Origin: Leguminivora glycinivorella
Lineage: Eukaryota; Arthropoda; Insecta; Lepidoptera; Tortricidae
Length of the DNA stretch: 64,000 nucleotides
Assembly: GCF_023078275.1 (NCBI RefSeq)
Contig: NC_062981.1
Coordinates: forward strand, 20,018,846-20,082,845
Reading direction: 5' to 3'
Under the pieces are notes generated by a model that was not told the DNA's origin, made no database searches, and worked only from the letters and a program-made list of their open reading frames with translations. Both the position numbers and the translations under genes were made by a program. Of this stretch, positions 34,200 to 44,877 are shown piece by piece (position 1 is the stretch's first letter; each line of letters begins with the position of its first letter).

Positions 34200-34640
34200 G
34201 GGGGCAAAGTAGTTGTTTAACCGCAACTGCCAATATTGATACCCGAGCAAGCGAAAGATTCCAATATTGAACCGCGAGCGTAGCGAGTGGTTCAAAAAGT
34301 GGAATCTTTAGCTTTGCGAGGGTTTCAAGGCACGAAGGTTAAACAAATTTTACCACCGAGTGAAACACAAAATTTTTCACCACACCAACACGAACAAAAT
34401 ACTTTTATAGTTAGTATTTTGTTCGAATTAAATCAAATCCATCAATTTATTCAATATGTATGATTCAAAATCATCGTTTATATGGAAATTCTACCAGCTA
34501 GCTTAAGACATCAAGTTAAAATTTGTATGAAATTACTTTGCACTCTTGTGGATAAAATGCAATTTTGCTATCTGTTTTCGATTAGCAAAGTAAGCCTTTA
34601 ACCGTTGGTGTGGTGAAAAGTACATTAGGTAGTCTCTGTT
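34200..34640 (+). repeat. Dispersed repeat, AAGGGGGCAAA type
   Basis: Contains self-complementary pieces (ATTCCAATATTGAACCGCGA, GGTTCAAAAAGTGGAATC). Similar to repeats I associate with lepidopteran genomes. A short related start (AGGGGGCAAAATTACCGC) is at 63320. Class unknown. Confidence 0.4.
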
Positions 34641-34712
34641 CCCAACTAAAACGGTTCAGCTGTTTAAGCGCAAAGACGTAACGCACAGACATATAGACTT
34701 AATTACGTATAT

Positions 34713-35062
34713 ACAGGGTGTCCCGTAAACCAACGTCAAAATTAAAAGCCCAAAAAAAGGTGTGGCAGGACATCTCATTAGCTATAATATTAAGGGAATT
34801 TTACCTTAATGATAATGTCATGTATTGGCACATTTTTTACTTTTTTTTAATATTACGTTGGTTACAAACGAGCATACGGTCCGCCTGACGGAAAGCGGTC
34901 ACCGTAAACTATGGACGCCTGCAACTCAAGGAGTGTCACAAGCGCGTTGCCAACCTATAAGAAACTTGTACACAAGCAAAAGGAGTGTACAACTTCTGAG
35001 GAGGGCTCGGCACTTTTTCTTTACCATTTATAAATTAAACGGATTTACGGGACACCCGGTAT
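34713..35062. mobile_element. Inverted-repeat element, GGGTGTCCCGTAAA ends, with LINE piece inside
   Basis: Left end ACAGGGTGTCCCGTAAACC, right end GATTTACGGGACACCCGGT. Between them (34855-35030) sits a piece of the LINE seen at 14880-15130 (CCTGACGGAAAGCGGTCACC). Confidence 0.62.
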
Positions 35063-35159
35063 GTACATATAAGGATGGTTATTTCGATATTTCAAGGTAC
35101 CTTTTAGTGAACAAGAGTTTTCCAAAAATAACCACAACTTCATAATTAGCATCAAAATA

Positions 35160-35575
35160 GTATTTTATGCAACAGGCGTTTAAAGGAGGTCAAAATAGAC
35201 GAGTGGCGTGGGTAACAATTTGAGGCGAAGCCGAAAATTGTTATTAAGACGCCACGAGTATTTTTTGACTTTGTTAAACACCGTTGCATACAAAACTTTT
35301 TCTACGACCATGCACTTAGTTTTTAATAGTTTTCTTGAATAACTTTCGTGAAATTCACACTGTTTCCTGTATTTTGACGCAATGGTTTGCACTGTCAGCT
35401 CAGCTGCCCAAAGCCTTCTCGCGCACGCGCGCAGTATCGTTATAACAATGCGTTGCTATGGTTACAGATCCAAACAATGGGCTTTGGGAATAGGCTTTTA
35501 TGGAGGGTTTTAAAGATCTATGCACGACCCTGTAAATGACGAATAACAGTTCGGGAGTAGAAAAACACGTTTATT
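35160..35575 (-). repeat. Long dispersed repeat, inverted relative to 50715-51145
   Basis: About 400 bp match in opposite orientation at 50715-51145 (TTTGACCTCCTTTAAACGCC, GTGCATGGTCGTAGAAAAAG, GGGTCATGCATAGATC). The short frames inside are not conserved as protein, so I treat it as an unclassified non-coding mobile element. Confidence 0.6.
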
Positions 35576-35922
35576 AGTTCATGACAGTTTTCCAGATAGA
35601 TCATTCTGTACATTAAGAAACTTTGTTATTGATAGGCTTGTCCCAAATTCGTGAAAACATCAATCATATGGAACCAAATCTCTAGTAACTTAGGTATCGG
35701 GGTCTGTGGTAAAGTGTAAAGTTTGGTTTTGGTAATGGAGACGAAAAATTGTAGGTAAAGAGAAAATAACTGTCTTATACATTTAAACTGGCAATGGTTG
35801 TACAGTTTTTGATTTCAATTATGTCTTCCAGCTCCCAGATATCGTAAGCAATGCGAGGAAAGGATTTACGCTAGACCGGGCCGGGGCAGTGGAACACTAA
35901 TTTTATATAAAATAAAGGTGCG

Positions 35923-36462
35923 ACCACACCGCTGCTTAAAACACGGCGACGGTACGGAATCGCAGTGACTCATCGCAACCGTACCGTTTTTGGGGCATTT
36001 TTAAAAATTGAGACCCTTAGTGAAACTTGTTAACAAAAATGAACTCGATATCAGTTTAATGACGATAATTAAGCATGACACTTCAATAAAAATGTTGCTT
36101 TCGTGTTAATTACGTAAACTATAAGCAATAATCTACATTTAGAACATGAAAAAGTTGGGTTTTAGACAAATTTTATTCTTAATTTTCGTCACAAAACTGA
36201 CATCGAGTTAATTTTTGTTAAAAACTGTCACTAATTATGTGTCCCAATTTCTGAAAATGCCCTTTTACCGCATGCTCCACAGACCGCTGCTCAAAATACG
36301 CAGACGGCACGGATACGCAGTGACTTTCGTATGGGGCACGTCGTGTGTTTCCGTACCGTCGCCGTTTTTTGAGTAGCATGCGGTAAAAACGGTACGGATA
36401 CGATGCGTCACTGCGATTTTGTACCGTCTGCGTATTTTGAGCCACGGTGTGTTCGCACCTTA
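35923..36462. mobile_element. MITE, AAGGTGCGACCACACCG family
   Basis: About 540 bp with ends AAGGTGCGACCACACCG and CGGTGTGTTCGCACCTT. The two halves share GACGGTACGGA-like subterminal blocks. No ORF. Confidence 0.72.
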
Positions 36463-36689
36463 ATGATCATTCTGAAAAGTAGACTCCTTTTTTCTCCAGC
36501 AATTTTTGTCTTTAGATGCTTAGTATTCGTTCTCCTAGTAGTTTTGTACGGGAGTACCTAAGCTATCTATTAAGTATATTTTAGATTATGGTGTGTCACA
36601 TTATGTCCCTACTTATTTATTGTTAATTTAATAGGCAATTAGGCATATAGTGTGTATGTGCGTGAATACAATATCCCTCAATACATAAC

Positions 36690-37045
36690 AAGTAATTTAC
36701 ATTGGCTGAAGACTTCAAGCGTCGCAACTATGTCACCCTCGGCAGTAGTTACATATTTGCGGCGTTTGGGGTCGGAACCCTGGGGCCGTGGGGGCCTAGT
36801 GCGCGTTGCCTCTACAAGGAGCTATCTAAGCGCCTTATAGACGCTTCTGGTGACCAGAAGGCTGGCCAATACTTTGCTCAGCGGATCAGCATTGCTATCC
36901 AGCGGGGTGATGCGGCCAGCCTTCTGGCGACCTTACCCAACGAGCAAGACCTGGGCCAAATATTTTATTTATAAGTTTTATTGTAAGTGTTTATTGTATT
37001 ATTTTATATGTTGTTTATAAATAAAACGAATTTATTTACATTATT
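36690..37045 (+). pseudogene. LINE 3' end, GVETLGPWGPSA family
   Basis: Encodes DFKRRNYVTLGSSYIFAAFG, GTLGPWGPSARCL and YFAQRISIAIQRGDAASLL, then a stop at 36972-36974 and a short 3' UTR with AATAAA-like tail. 5'-truncated. Confidence 0.78.
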
Positions 37046-37186
37046 GCATTGTATATTTTAACAGCCATCCCGTGTTCCGGTAATAGGTATTACTTTTTGC
37101 TTTTACCCGAACACGGCCGCCCGGGGCAAAGTATTTTCGCCAATACAATTACAGATATTAATTTACTGAAACAAAATTAATCCAGC

Positions 37187-37860
37187 CTAGCCGAAGTGAC
37201 AATCGTTGACGGTAGGTGGCGATCAAAACGCAGTCTGGTTCTGTCGTGCTACAGAAGAACGATATCCAGCAGATAGTAATGTAGAAATTGCAGAACATTC
37301 CCAAAAAGCGGAAACATTCTTGAGAATGTTCGCAGAACATTCCTGCAACATGAAATTTATTGTTTAAACGACAGAATATACTTGAAATAAAGTTTAAATG
37401 GGCATAATATAAAACTATATGTTATTATACATAATTATATTAATTATGATATTGTCTATTACAGTTATCTATTTTGTTGATAAGTGATAAGTTACCAATA
37501 AGTTGCTTAAATTCTCACTATACTTCAGGGAACATTTCGACTTTCAGACTTCACAGTTTTAGTCTTGACTTTTTTAAATTAGGTACCGAACGATTATTTC
37601 TTGATGCCTGTCTTTAGTCATGTCAAAATATAAAAAAAAAAACAAACAAAAAGCGCACTACCACGGGAAGTACGTCTTGACTTGCTGAGTCCGACGAAAT
37701 CATGGTATAAATTACGAAGTTACTAAGTATTCTGATAAATTCTCGTTCTCGAGAACATTCTCAGAAGTTACCGAAAATTCTCATGAGGAAAGTTCTGCAA
37801 CTTTGGAAACTTCTCGTCCGTGCATTGCTTAAGCAGAGCTAGCTACGATATGTTTAGTGT
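37187..37860 (+). repeat. Decayed GTAGCC-family flanks with a GAACATTC-rich insertion
   Basis: 37187-37275 and about 37835-37860 look like degraded GTAGCC-type sequence. The interior has clusters of GAA..TTC dyads at 37282-37343 and 37745-37820. Confidence 0.4.
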
Positions 37861-37886
37861 ATAAGTGCGTTTTCACACTATCCGAT

Positions 37887-38045
37887 CAGTGTGCCTAGCC
37901 GAATGCACAAACGCTCACGATAATATATCTTTCGTAGCTATCTGTCTGTATCGTTCTTTCGTATTGACGCGACAGAGCCAGACTACCTTTCTGCGGCGTT
38001 TCGATTTCGTTTCGCATCGTAGAAATGCCATTCGGCTACGGGGCC
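37887..38045 (-). mobile_element. GTAGCCGAATGGC-family element, nested copy
   Basis: Reads CCTAGCCGAATGCACAAACG to AAATGCCATTCGGCTACGGG. Confidence 0.78.
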
Positions 38046-38053
38046 ATATCCTA

Positions 38054-38206
38054 CATATCGTCACTACTTTTAAAAAATCTCGTATCTCACGCTGCTCCTC
38101 AAAGTTAAAACGCAGTAAGTGTATATGCATTCCATACATACTTACTACAATTTTCTTTTCATTGACAGACGAAGATACAATTTTTTTTTTAAGTAGTGAC
38201 GATATG
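38054..38206. mobile_element. TA-flanked MITE, CATATCGTCACTAC family, copy 1
   Basis: Inverted ends CATATCGTCACTACTT and complement, with TA on both sides. A second copy is at 53162-53314 in the opposite sense. Confidence 0.78.
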
Positions 38207-38290
38207 TATTAAAGGCACTGTATTTGCAATTTGCCTTTGACAATGTTGATATCCTTCCTACGTCCGATATCGGATAATGTGAAAACGCTC

Positions 38291-38816
38291 TAAGGTCTGA
38301 GTGAACGCTCGGAGCGGAGCGGTCGGCGGGGCGTGCAGCGTGGCGGGCGAGCGTGCGTCCACCCTGTGCAGCGTCGACTCAGAACAGTCAGAACACTTGT
38401 ATGAGCTTCAATTGTTTGGTATGCACGCCGCACGCCCCGCCCCGCTGCCCGTCCAATATGAGCGGGCACGTGCAGTCAGGTCTTACGGCCCGGCCACGAC
38501 ATTGGTCTAAGCGAGACAGCAGTGAGCGGTGGCCATACATTGGAGCGAGACACAGCGATGGGACTTTTCATTCGTACGTATGGCTGCCGCTCACCGCTGT
38601 CGCGCTTAGACCAATGTCGTGGCTGGGCCGTAACGCCTGAATTGACGCTCGGAGCGGAGCGTTCGGCGGGGCGTGCAGCGTGGCGGGCGAGCGTGCGTCC
38701 ACCCTATGCAGCGTCGACTCAGAACAGTCAGAACACTTTGTATGAGCTTGAATTGTTTGGTATGCACGCCGCACGTCCAATATGAGCGGGCACGTGCAGT
38801 CAGGTCTTACGGCAGG
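38291..38816. repeat. Two copies of the GACGCTCGG element around a TTA/TAA-flanked MITE
   Basis: Units 38291-38485 and 38631-38816 share GAACGCTCGGAGCGGAGCG-like starts, GCAGCGTCGACTCAGAACAG and GTGCAGTCAGGTCTTACGGC ends. The 145-bp MITE at 38486-38630 lies precisely between them. Confidence 0.7.
38486..38630. mobile_element. MITE, CGGCCCGGCCACGAC family, copy 1
   Basis: 145 bp, inverted ends CGGCCCGGCCACGACATTGG, flanked by TTA and TAA. Differs from 40261-40405 at only 3 positions by eye. Fits PIF/Harbinger-type 3-bp targets. Confidence 0.82.
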
Positions 38817-38838
38817 GGCGGCTCACTCCGCGATTTTA

Positions 38839-39774
38839 AGGACTGTATCGTTAATTATAGGGACACAACAAACCTCGTCTAAATGTTGACATGTGCATAA
38901 TTTTGTATTATTATGGTCCGAGAGTATGATCTGAAGGTATTGGTAAGTACTATTTGATATAAGAAGGTCTGATATTTTTTTTATTTTAGGGACTTTATGG
39001 TACTTTCATTAAGGTCTAGCAAATACATTTCGGACAACCCCTAATCTGGCTTAATTTGAGAATATCTCAAAGACTTTTTGTACGATTTCGACAAACAAAG
39101 GTTAATATGCTGCCAAAATATATTTTTTAAGAGTCCTCTTCATGGTTGTTCAATTGGGTACTTGCAGAATAAATGCGGTGAATTTATATAATTTAAAAAA
39201 ACGCATTTTTGAGCAACGTTCCGGTTTGCCGTAAATTTTTGATACAAGCAGGATGAGAGAAATAGATAAAAAAATTAGGCATAGGCCAATGTCTAATAGA
39301 CATTCATGGTGTTTGAACAGTGCCTAAACCAGATCGATATAAACAGTGTATGATAGTTAAATTCGACATCAAAGTCGGAGTTAGCGTAAGCACCATGCCA
39401 CATTCTCTAAATGGCCGCCATACACAGATCATGAACTTTATTTTTTTTAAATAACAGTGGCTAGACTATGTCTAGATATTCTGCTTTGTGGATCATGTGT
39501 CGTTGAGGTTCGCACTGTATAATTTTTTTTCGCAATTGTGTCGTCTTGTACGCACTTTGTGAATTTTCTAGTAGCATTTGTCCGAAATCGTAATTGGTAC
39601 TCGGGAGGATTAAGTCAATGCTGTCTAAACCACATGCTTTACGTCGAGTTTCTAGAACAAAATGCGTACCTTATTATGTGCCTTATTAAGCCCATGTCTT
39701 GTTATAAGAAAAAAATATAATAGCAAATAAATACGGCTACTCAAAGTTGTCCCCATATTTAACGATACAGTCCT
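38839..39774. mobile_element. TA-flanked element, AGGACTGTATCGTTAA ends
   Basis: A 936-bp element with TA on both sides (38837-38838 and 39775-39776). Ends are AGGACTGTATCGTTAA and complement, and GGGACA/TGTCCCC lies just inside. No transposase frame survives. Size and TA target suit a decayed or non-autonomous Tc1/mariner-type element. Confidence 0.72.
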
Positions 39775-40260
39775 TACTGGCGGCCGCGAGTTCGCGGCCT
39801 AATCAGGGGTGGCGCGCATTCTCACGGAACGCACGTTCGCACTTTCTATTGTTACATTACGTCGCGAGTTTTTTTTAAGGTTCATATGCGATGTCCACGT
39901 GTAGAATGGCTGATAATGCTTAGTTAAATAGACATCATGAATAAAATAGGACAATCTTACACAGATCTTATTGATTAAGTCCCACTGAAAAATCCAATAA
40001 GGCTTGTGATGCTGAAGGCTTAAACAAAAATATATAAATACTGTATATTTACCTAGAAAGTACCCAAGACTTAAATATATAGTATGACATTTTATCTGAG
40101 AATTAATTCGTTTTAATCCAGAGGCAACCCTATCATCTGACGCTGCGCACGTGCGGCTCGTTTCTTTGTTAGAATTTTGTAGGCATTTAAAAAGGCGGCA
40201 TTTCGTGAACATCAAAACAGTGGGCCTTCTGTACTTGTACTATTATATATTCTGTGCTTA

Positions 40261-40405
40261 CGGCCCGGCCACGACATTGGTCTAAGCGAGACAGCAGTGA
40301 GCGGTGGCCATACATTGGAGCGAGACACAGCGATGGGACTTTTCATTCGTACGTATGGCTGCCGCTCACCGCGGTCGCGCTTAGACAAATGTCGTGGCCG
40401 GGCCG
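40261..40405. mobile_element. MITE, CGGCCCGGCCACGAC family, copy 2
   Basis: 145 bp with clean TTA duplications at 40258-40260 and 40406-40408. Confidence 0.85.
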
Positions 40406-40571
40406 TTACGTGCAGTTAGGTTTTGGAGTCGTAAGCGATTGTGACGTTGGCTAGGTATCCTGGGAATCGGTCTAGACTCTAGATAGTCTAGATTGGGATA
40501 ACGATGTTACGGTTCGATTAAGACGAAAGAGGATGCTATAAATATAGTCTTGTATTTTATCCAGATACCTA

Positions 40572-41000
40572 CTATTATCCATACTAATATTATAAACGGG
40601 AAAGGGTGTGTGTCTGTTTCTTTGTCCGTCTTTCACGGCAAAACGGGGCGTCGAATTGACGTGATTTTTTAAGTGGAGATATTTGAAGGGATGGAGAGTG
40701 ACATAGGCTACTTTTTGTCTCTTTCTAACTCGAGCGAAGACGCGGGCAAAAAGCTATTTTTTTATTGATATAATGCGAAAGCGTGTGTCTGTTTCTTTGT
40801 ACGTTTTTCACGGCGAAACGGAGCGACGAAATGACTTGAATCTTTAAGTGGAGATAGTTGAACGGATGGAGAGTGACATAGGCTACTTTTTGGTCTCTTC
40901 CTAACCCCCCACTTCCCTAAAATAGGGGGTTAAAGTTTGTATGAAGCATTCCACAAATTTAGAATTTAAAGTGACCGAAGCCGAACAACCCGAAGCCGAA
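40572..41000 (+). mobile_element. Two adjacent Helitron-like copies
   Basis: 40572-40760 and 40770-41000 each carry TTTCACGGC-AAACG and GAGTGACATAGGCTACTTTT. The first ends TCGAGCGAAGACGCGGGCAA. They are head to tail. Confidence 0.58.
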
Positions 41001-41420
41001 GGAGAACTAATATAAATAGGTCCTACTGCTATAAACTTCTCTAAACTTTTTATTGTTTCTAATATATAACCAAGTTCATTGCCATAAAACAAAACTGACA
41101 TACACAATATTACCAACATTACAAACTTCCCCGCCAACACGCGGCAAGCTTTAGGGCCGTTCTGCCAACTGAACAAAAGAAAACTTGGGTCCAACTTGGC
41201 AATAAATAAAACTCGTATTCTCATAGATTGTAGGAACCCCTAGATGTCGGATATGTGACGTCACCATGGCACCACTTTGCATTACGATAATATGGGCATT
41301 TTTGCGAGAAGATATTTTCCTACTCAGAATAACAAATTCTTTTGATGTAGTACAAAAATACGAGAAATAACTACTTTTGTAACCGTAATAAGTGTTTGAA
41401 TAACACTGGTGATCTCGACA
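41001..41420. other. Intronic stretch without recognised features
   Basis: Nothing supported. Confidence 0.3.
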
Positions 41421-41422
41421 CT

Positions 41423-41650
41423 GGCGATCAAATAAATATATGATAGAGGCGCGTTCCTAGCACACATTCTAAGCTCGTGTAGGTGAACGCGTACCATGCT
41501 TGTATAAGTGAGATATGACAGGTCGACTGTTCGCGTTTTTGACAGGCGGTAACTGAGGTTACCGAGAGCCGGTGGGGGGCACTTTCAGCGGGGAGCGGGA
41601 GTGGCCATACTGTACGATAGTACTCTTTATTATACTGTGCCTATACCTAC
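41423..41650 (+). repeat. Dispersed repeat shared with 63470-63690
   Basis: About 220 bp (GAACGCGTACCATGCTTGTA, GTGAGATATGACAG, ACGATARTACTCTTTAT) recur in the same orientation near the window end. Unclassified. Confidence 0.6.
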
Positions 41651-41773
41651 AGTCATACAGTTGGGTAGGTAAAGTTTTTTGACTTACCTAAGTTGTACCT
41701 ACTTAAGCGCAAATGCATTGTCACCTCATCGGCCATTAAATTTCACAAACGTCAATTCAGTCAGAACATTAAA

Positions 41774-41938
41774 GCCGTAGCCGAATGGCATTTCTGCGAC
41801 GCGAAACGCCACCGAAACGCCTCAGAAATGTAGTCTGGCTCTGTCGCCCCAATACGCAAGAGCGATAGAGATAGACAGCTACGAAATAGATATTATCGTG
41901 AGAGTTTCGTGAGTGTTTGTGCATTCGGCTACGCACAC
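41774..41938 (+). mobile_element. GTAGCCGAATGGC-family element
   Basis: Reads GCCGTAGCCGAATGGCATTT to GTTTGTGCATTCGGCTACGC. Confidence 0.8.
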
Positions 41939-41944
41939 TATAGT

Positions 41945-42226
41945 ATGAAGATAACCTAACCTAACCACAAAATTAAAATTTTGGAAAAACCCTCGACCGT
42001 GACATAGTAGACCGATTTTCATGAAACATGGCTAAGAACACTCCCGACTAACTCAGCTTTCAGACAAAAAAAAAACTAAATCTAAATAGGTTCATCCGTT
42101 CGGGAGCTACGATGCCACAGACAGACACACACACAGACAGACAGACAAACAGACAGATAGACAGACAGACAGACAGACACGTCAAACTTATAACACCCCG
42201 TCGTTTTTGCGTCGGGGGTTAAAAAT
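41945..42226 (-). repeat. Microsatellite-associated element, (CAGA)n, copy 1
   Basis: The minus strand reads TTAACCCCCGACGCAAAAAC, GTTATAAGTTTGACGTGTC, a (TCTG)n run, then GGCATCGTAGCTCCCGAACG. Copies are at 47695-47960 and 59078-59310 on the + strand. A lepidopteran dispersed family, mechanism unknown. Confidence 0.6.
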
Positions 42227-43885
42227 AGTTCTAATTAAATTCTGCTACATGGCACGTAGTCATATAGATTTCTGGCCCGGCTTTACCCTCGGTCTATTTT
42301 TTTTTTCTTTATCTATATGATACCTACTCGTATTCTGTACATTATCTGTGGCGGCGAGCATCTGGATAATAACGAAGTGTTCTAATTTGCTGGGAAAAGT
42401 TGGCCGTTTTTTTGCAAAGTTGTCGACAATTTTTGTCGTTTATTTCGGGAATGTACGACTGTGAAATGTTGCGAGGTAAAAGGGGAATTTTATATTGTTT
42501 GTTGGAGTTTGGGCAACATTTGTTTGGATTCCTAACATTAAAAATGTTACTGAAATGGTTTAGTGAATGAATGGTATACGATTTAATACAAAAAGCAAAA
42601 AAAAAACACTTATATACCTACTTAACGAGCAAGTTAGTACCTATGAAGGTAATACTCAATTTATTTAACAAGAATATTAACTTTAGATTTTACGACTTAA
42701 ATATTTGGTATTTTATTCTTTGGATTTACATCCAAAATATAAACAGTATGAAGTAAAAAATAATTAAAGCTAAAATAAAATAAATATAAAATCACACACA
42801 GCAACAAGAAAAATATTTGTCTGAAATTTTCCAAGATCTACAAATATAGTATCATGAAAAATAATATTGCTAGATATAGTAAGTATTGTTATACTTACTA
42901 GCAAATCTAGCTCTCTCACTTATACCTATTACCTCCTATAGTATCACATATACTGGTCAGTAAAGGGTTATAAGACAAATTTGCATAGTTATTAAACTTT
43001 CCCATCTCGAATGTCACATAAACTCGGTAGCTAAAACACGCCGGCGGGAAAACAGTTACAAGTATTAAATCGCAAAAAATAACCGGTCCCTGTACTTGGA
43101 ATGTGGTCGGAGGATGCCCTGGGCCCATCCTTGCTTTCTAAGGTTTACAGGTTACTGGCACGGATTAAAGATGGTGGAACGATTGTCTGTACAAAGGTGG
43201 TGTCCGTTTTCCTCTAATAAAGCCAATCTTTAAAAAAAGGTTATGCAGTTTGTTAGCTTTCTCTGTTTTTTTTCGATTCTCCGATGATTGTTACAGTAAG
43301 AACGAAAAATTCATTCTCAATAAACTTTGCTAGAAAATTTAAAAATTACTGGCACGGATTAAAGACTGTGGAACGCTTTAAGTATATAAAATAGAGATTT
43401 TGGAAAATAATATAATGCAATTTAGCTATGCCTCTTCGTTTTATTTAATTGGTTCAATTCACCGATGACTAAGTATTAAGAATTAATAAAAAATATAAAA
43501 ATCAGCATGCAGATATTGATACTCTCTAACAAAACTAACTAACTATTTTGGCTCAGTGATCCAAAGTGAATCTTAGCCTCCGAAACGAGAGATCGCCACG
43601 AATATTCAAAAATTGTAAAAAGCTAGCGTATAAACAATTATTTTATATGATGCTAACGTGTATAGAGGAAAATGAGGCCTTTGCTTTTATAGAGAAACGG
43701 ACTCATGACTGTGTCCTCTTTCCTCTTTAGGTAGCTGGTACGAGTATAAAATACTTGTATGACGTTCGAGGAATTAAAAACGTCTAAACTAGTTAAGTAC
43801 TTTTTACGTAAGTGAAAATTCAGAAAAAAACGTTACATTCTTGAAAACATCGTGTGTATTAAGAGTTTTGAATGATTCACGGTTA
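42227..43885. other. Intronic stretch, mostly unassigned
   Basis: The phrase TTACTGGCACGGATTAAAGA occurs twice (about 43152 and 43347). Otherwise no bounded feature. Confidence 0.35.
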
Positions 43886-43890
43886 TTTTC

Positions 43891-44554
43891 ATTAGACTTA
43901 TATTGACCACGGTCGGTCGGTCGGTCGGTCGGTCGGTCGGTCGGTCGGTCGGTCGGTCGGTCGGTCGGTCGGTCGGTCGGTCGGTCGGTCGGTCGGTCGG
44001 TCGGTCGGTCGGTCGGTCGGTCGGTCGGTCGGTCGGTCGGTCGGTCGGTCGGTCGGTCGGTCGGTCGGTCGGTCGGTCGGTCGGTCGGTCGGTCGGTCGG
44101 TCGGTCGGTCGGTCGGTCGGTCGGTCGGTCGGTCGGTCGGTCGGTCGGTCGGTCGGTCGGTCGGTCGGTCGGTCGGTCGGTCGGTCGGTCGGTCGGTCGG
44201 TCGGTCGGTCGGTCGGTCGGTCGGTCGGTCGGTCGGTCGGTCGGTCGGTCGGTCGGTCGGTCGGTCGGTCGGTCGGTCGGTCGGTCGGTCGGTCGGTCGG
44301 TCGGTCGGTCGGTCGGTCGGTCGGTCGGTCGGTCGGTCGGTCGGTCGGTCGGTCGGTCGGTCGGTCGGTCGGTCGGTCGGTCGGTCGGTCGGTCGGTCGG
44401 TCGGTCGGTCGGTCGGTCGGTCGGTCGGTCGGTCGGTCGGTCGGTCGGTCGGTCGGTCGGTCGGTCGGTCGGTCGGTCGGTCGGTCGGTCGGTCGGTCGG
44501 TCGGTCGGTCGGTCGGTCGGTTTAATCCCGGTCAATATAAGTCTAATCGTGTGT
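43891..44554. mobile_element. Inverted flanks enclosing the GGTC array
   Basis: TTAGACTTATATTGACC on the left of the array matches the complement GGTCAATATAAGTCTAA on the right. A lone half (CCCGGTCAATATAAGT) is at 59937-59952. The array therefore grew inside, or is carried by, a small inverted-repeat element. Confidence 0.65.
43911..44520. repeat. (GGTC)n microsatellite, 610 bp, uninterrupted
   Basis: About 152 perfect tetranucleotide units with no visible interruption. It is open in all frames and gives artificial (SVGR)n and (PTDR)n frames, which I do not regard as genes. Confidence 0.97.
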
Positions 44555-44877
44555 ATTGTTTAACTAGTGATGATTTTTAAGAAAAAAAAAACGCCGCTTT
44601 TGGGGTTCTGATGAAAGCTACTTGCGAATATTGGATTATATAGAAATGTGTGGGTATTTTTTTTAAAACTGCTTTTAATGCTTTCATTATTTGATGGCAA
44701 CGCAAAAAAATATACGCATATCGTTAAGGTTTAAGGAGTTTCCTCAATCCCTCATGAATCCGACTATAAGAAATCGAAGCTTGACAAAAATTGACTTGAA
44801 AACTCAATATTCTTAACAAACATAACTAAATAAATGTCACTGTTCTGTACGTAAGTGCATGCTGTTCTTATAAAAAT

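Larger units (their letters stand above)
37865..38295. mobile_element. GTGCGTTTTCAC-family MITE carrying two other MITEs
   Basis: Left piece GTGCGTTTTCACACTATCCG and right piece ATATCGGATAATGTGAAAAC are separated by a GTAGCC-family copy (37887-38045) and a CATATCGTCACTAC element (38054-38206). Confidence 0.72.

Noticed and set aside
43804..44580. Long frames encoding (PTDR)n and (SVGR)n
   Set aside because: They are translations of a pure GGTC microsatellite, open in every frame. No gene structure.
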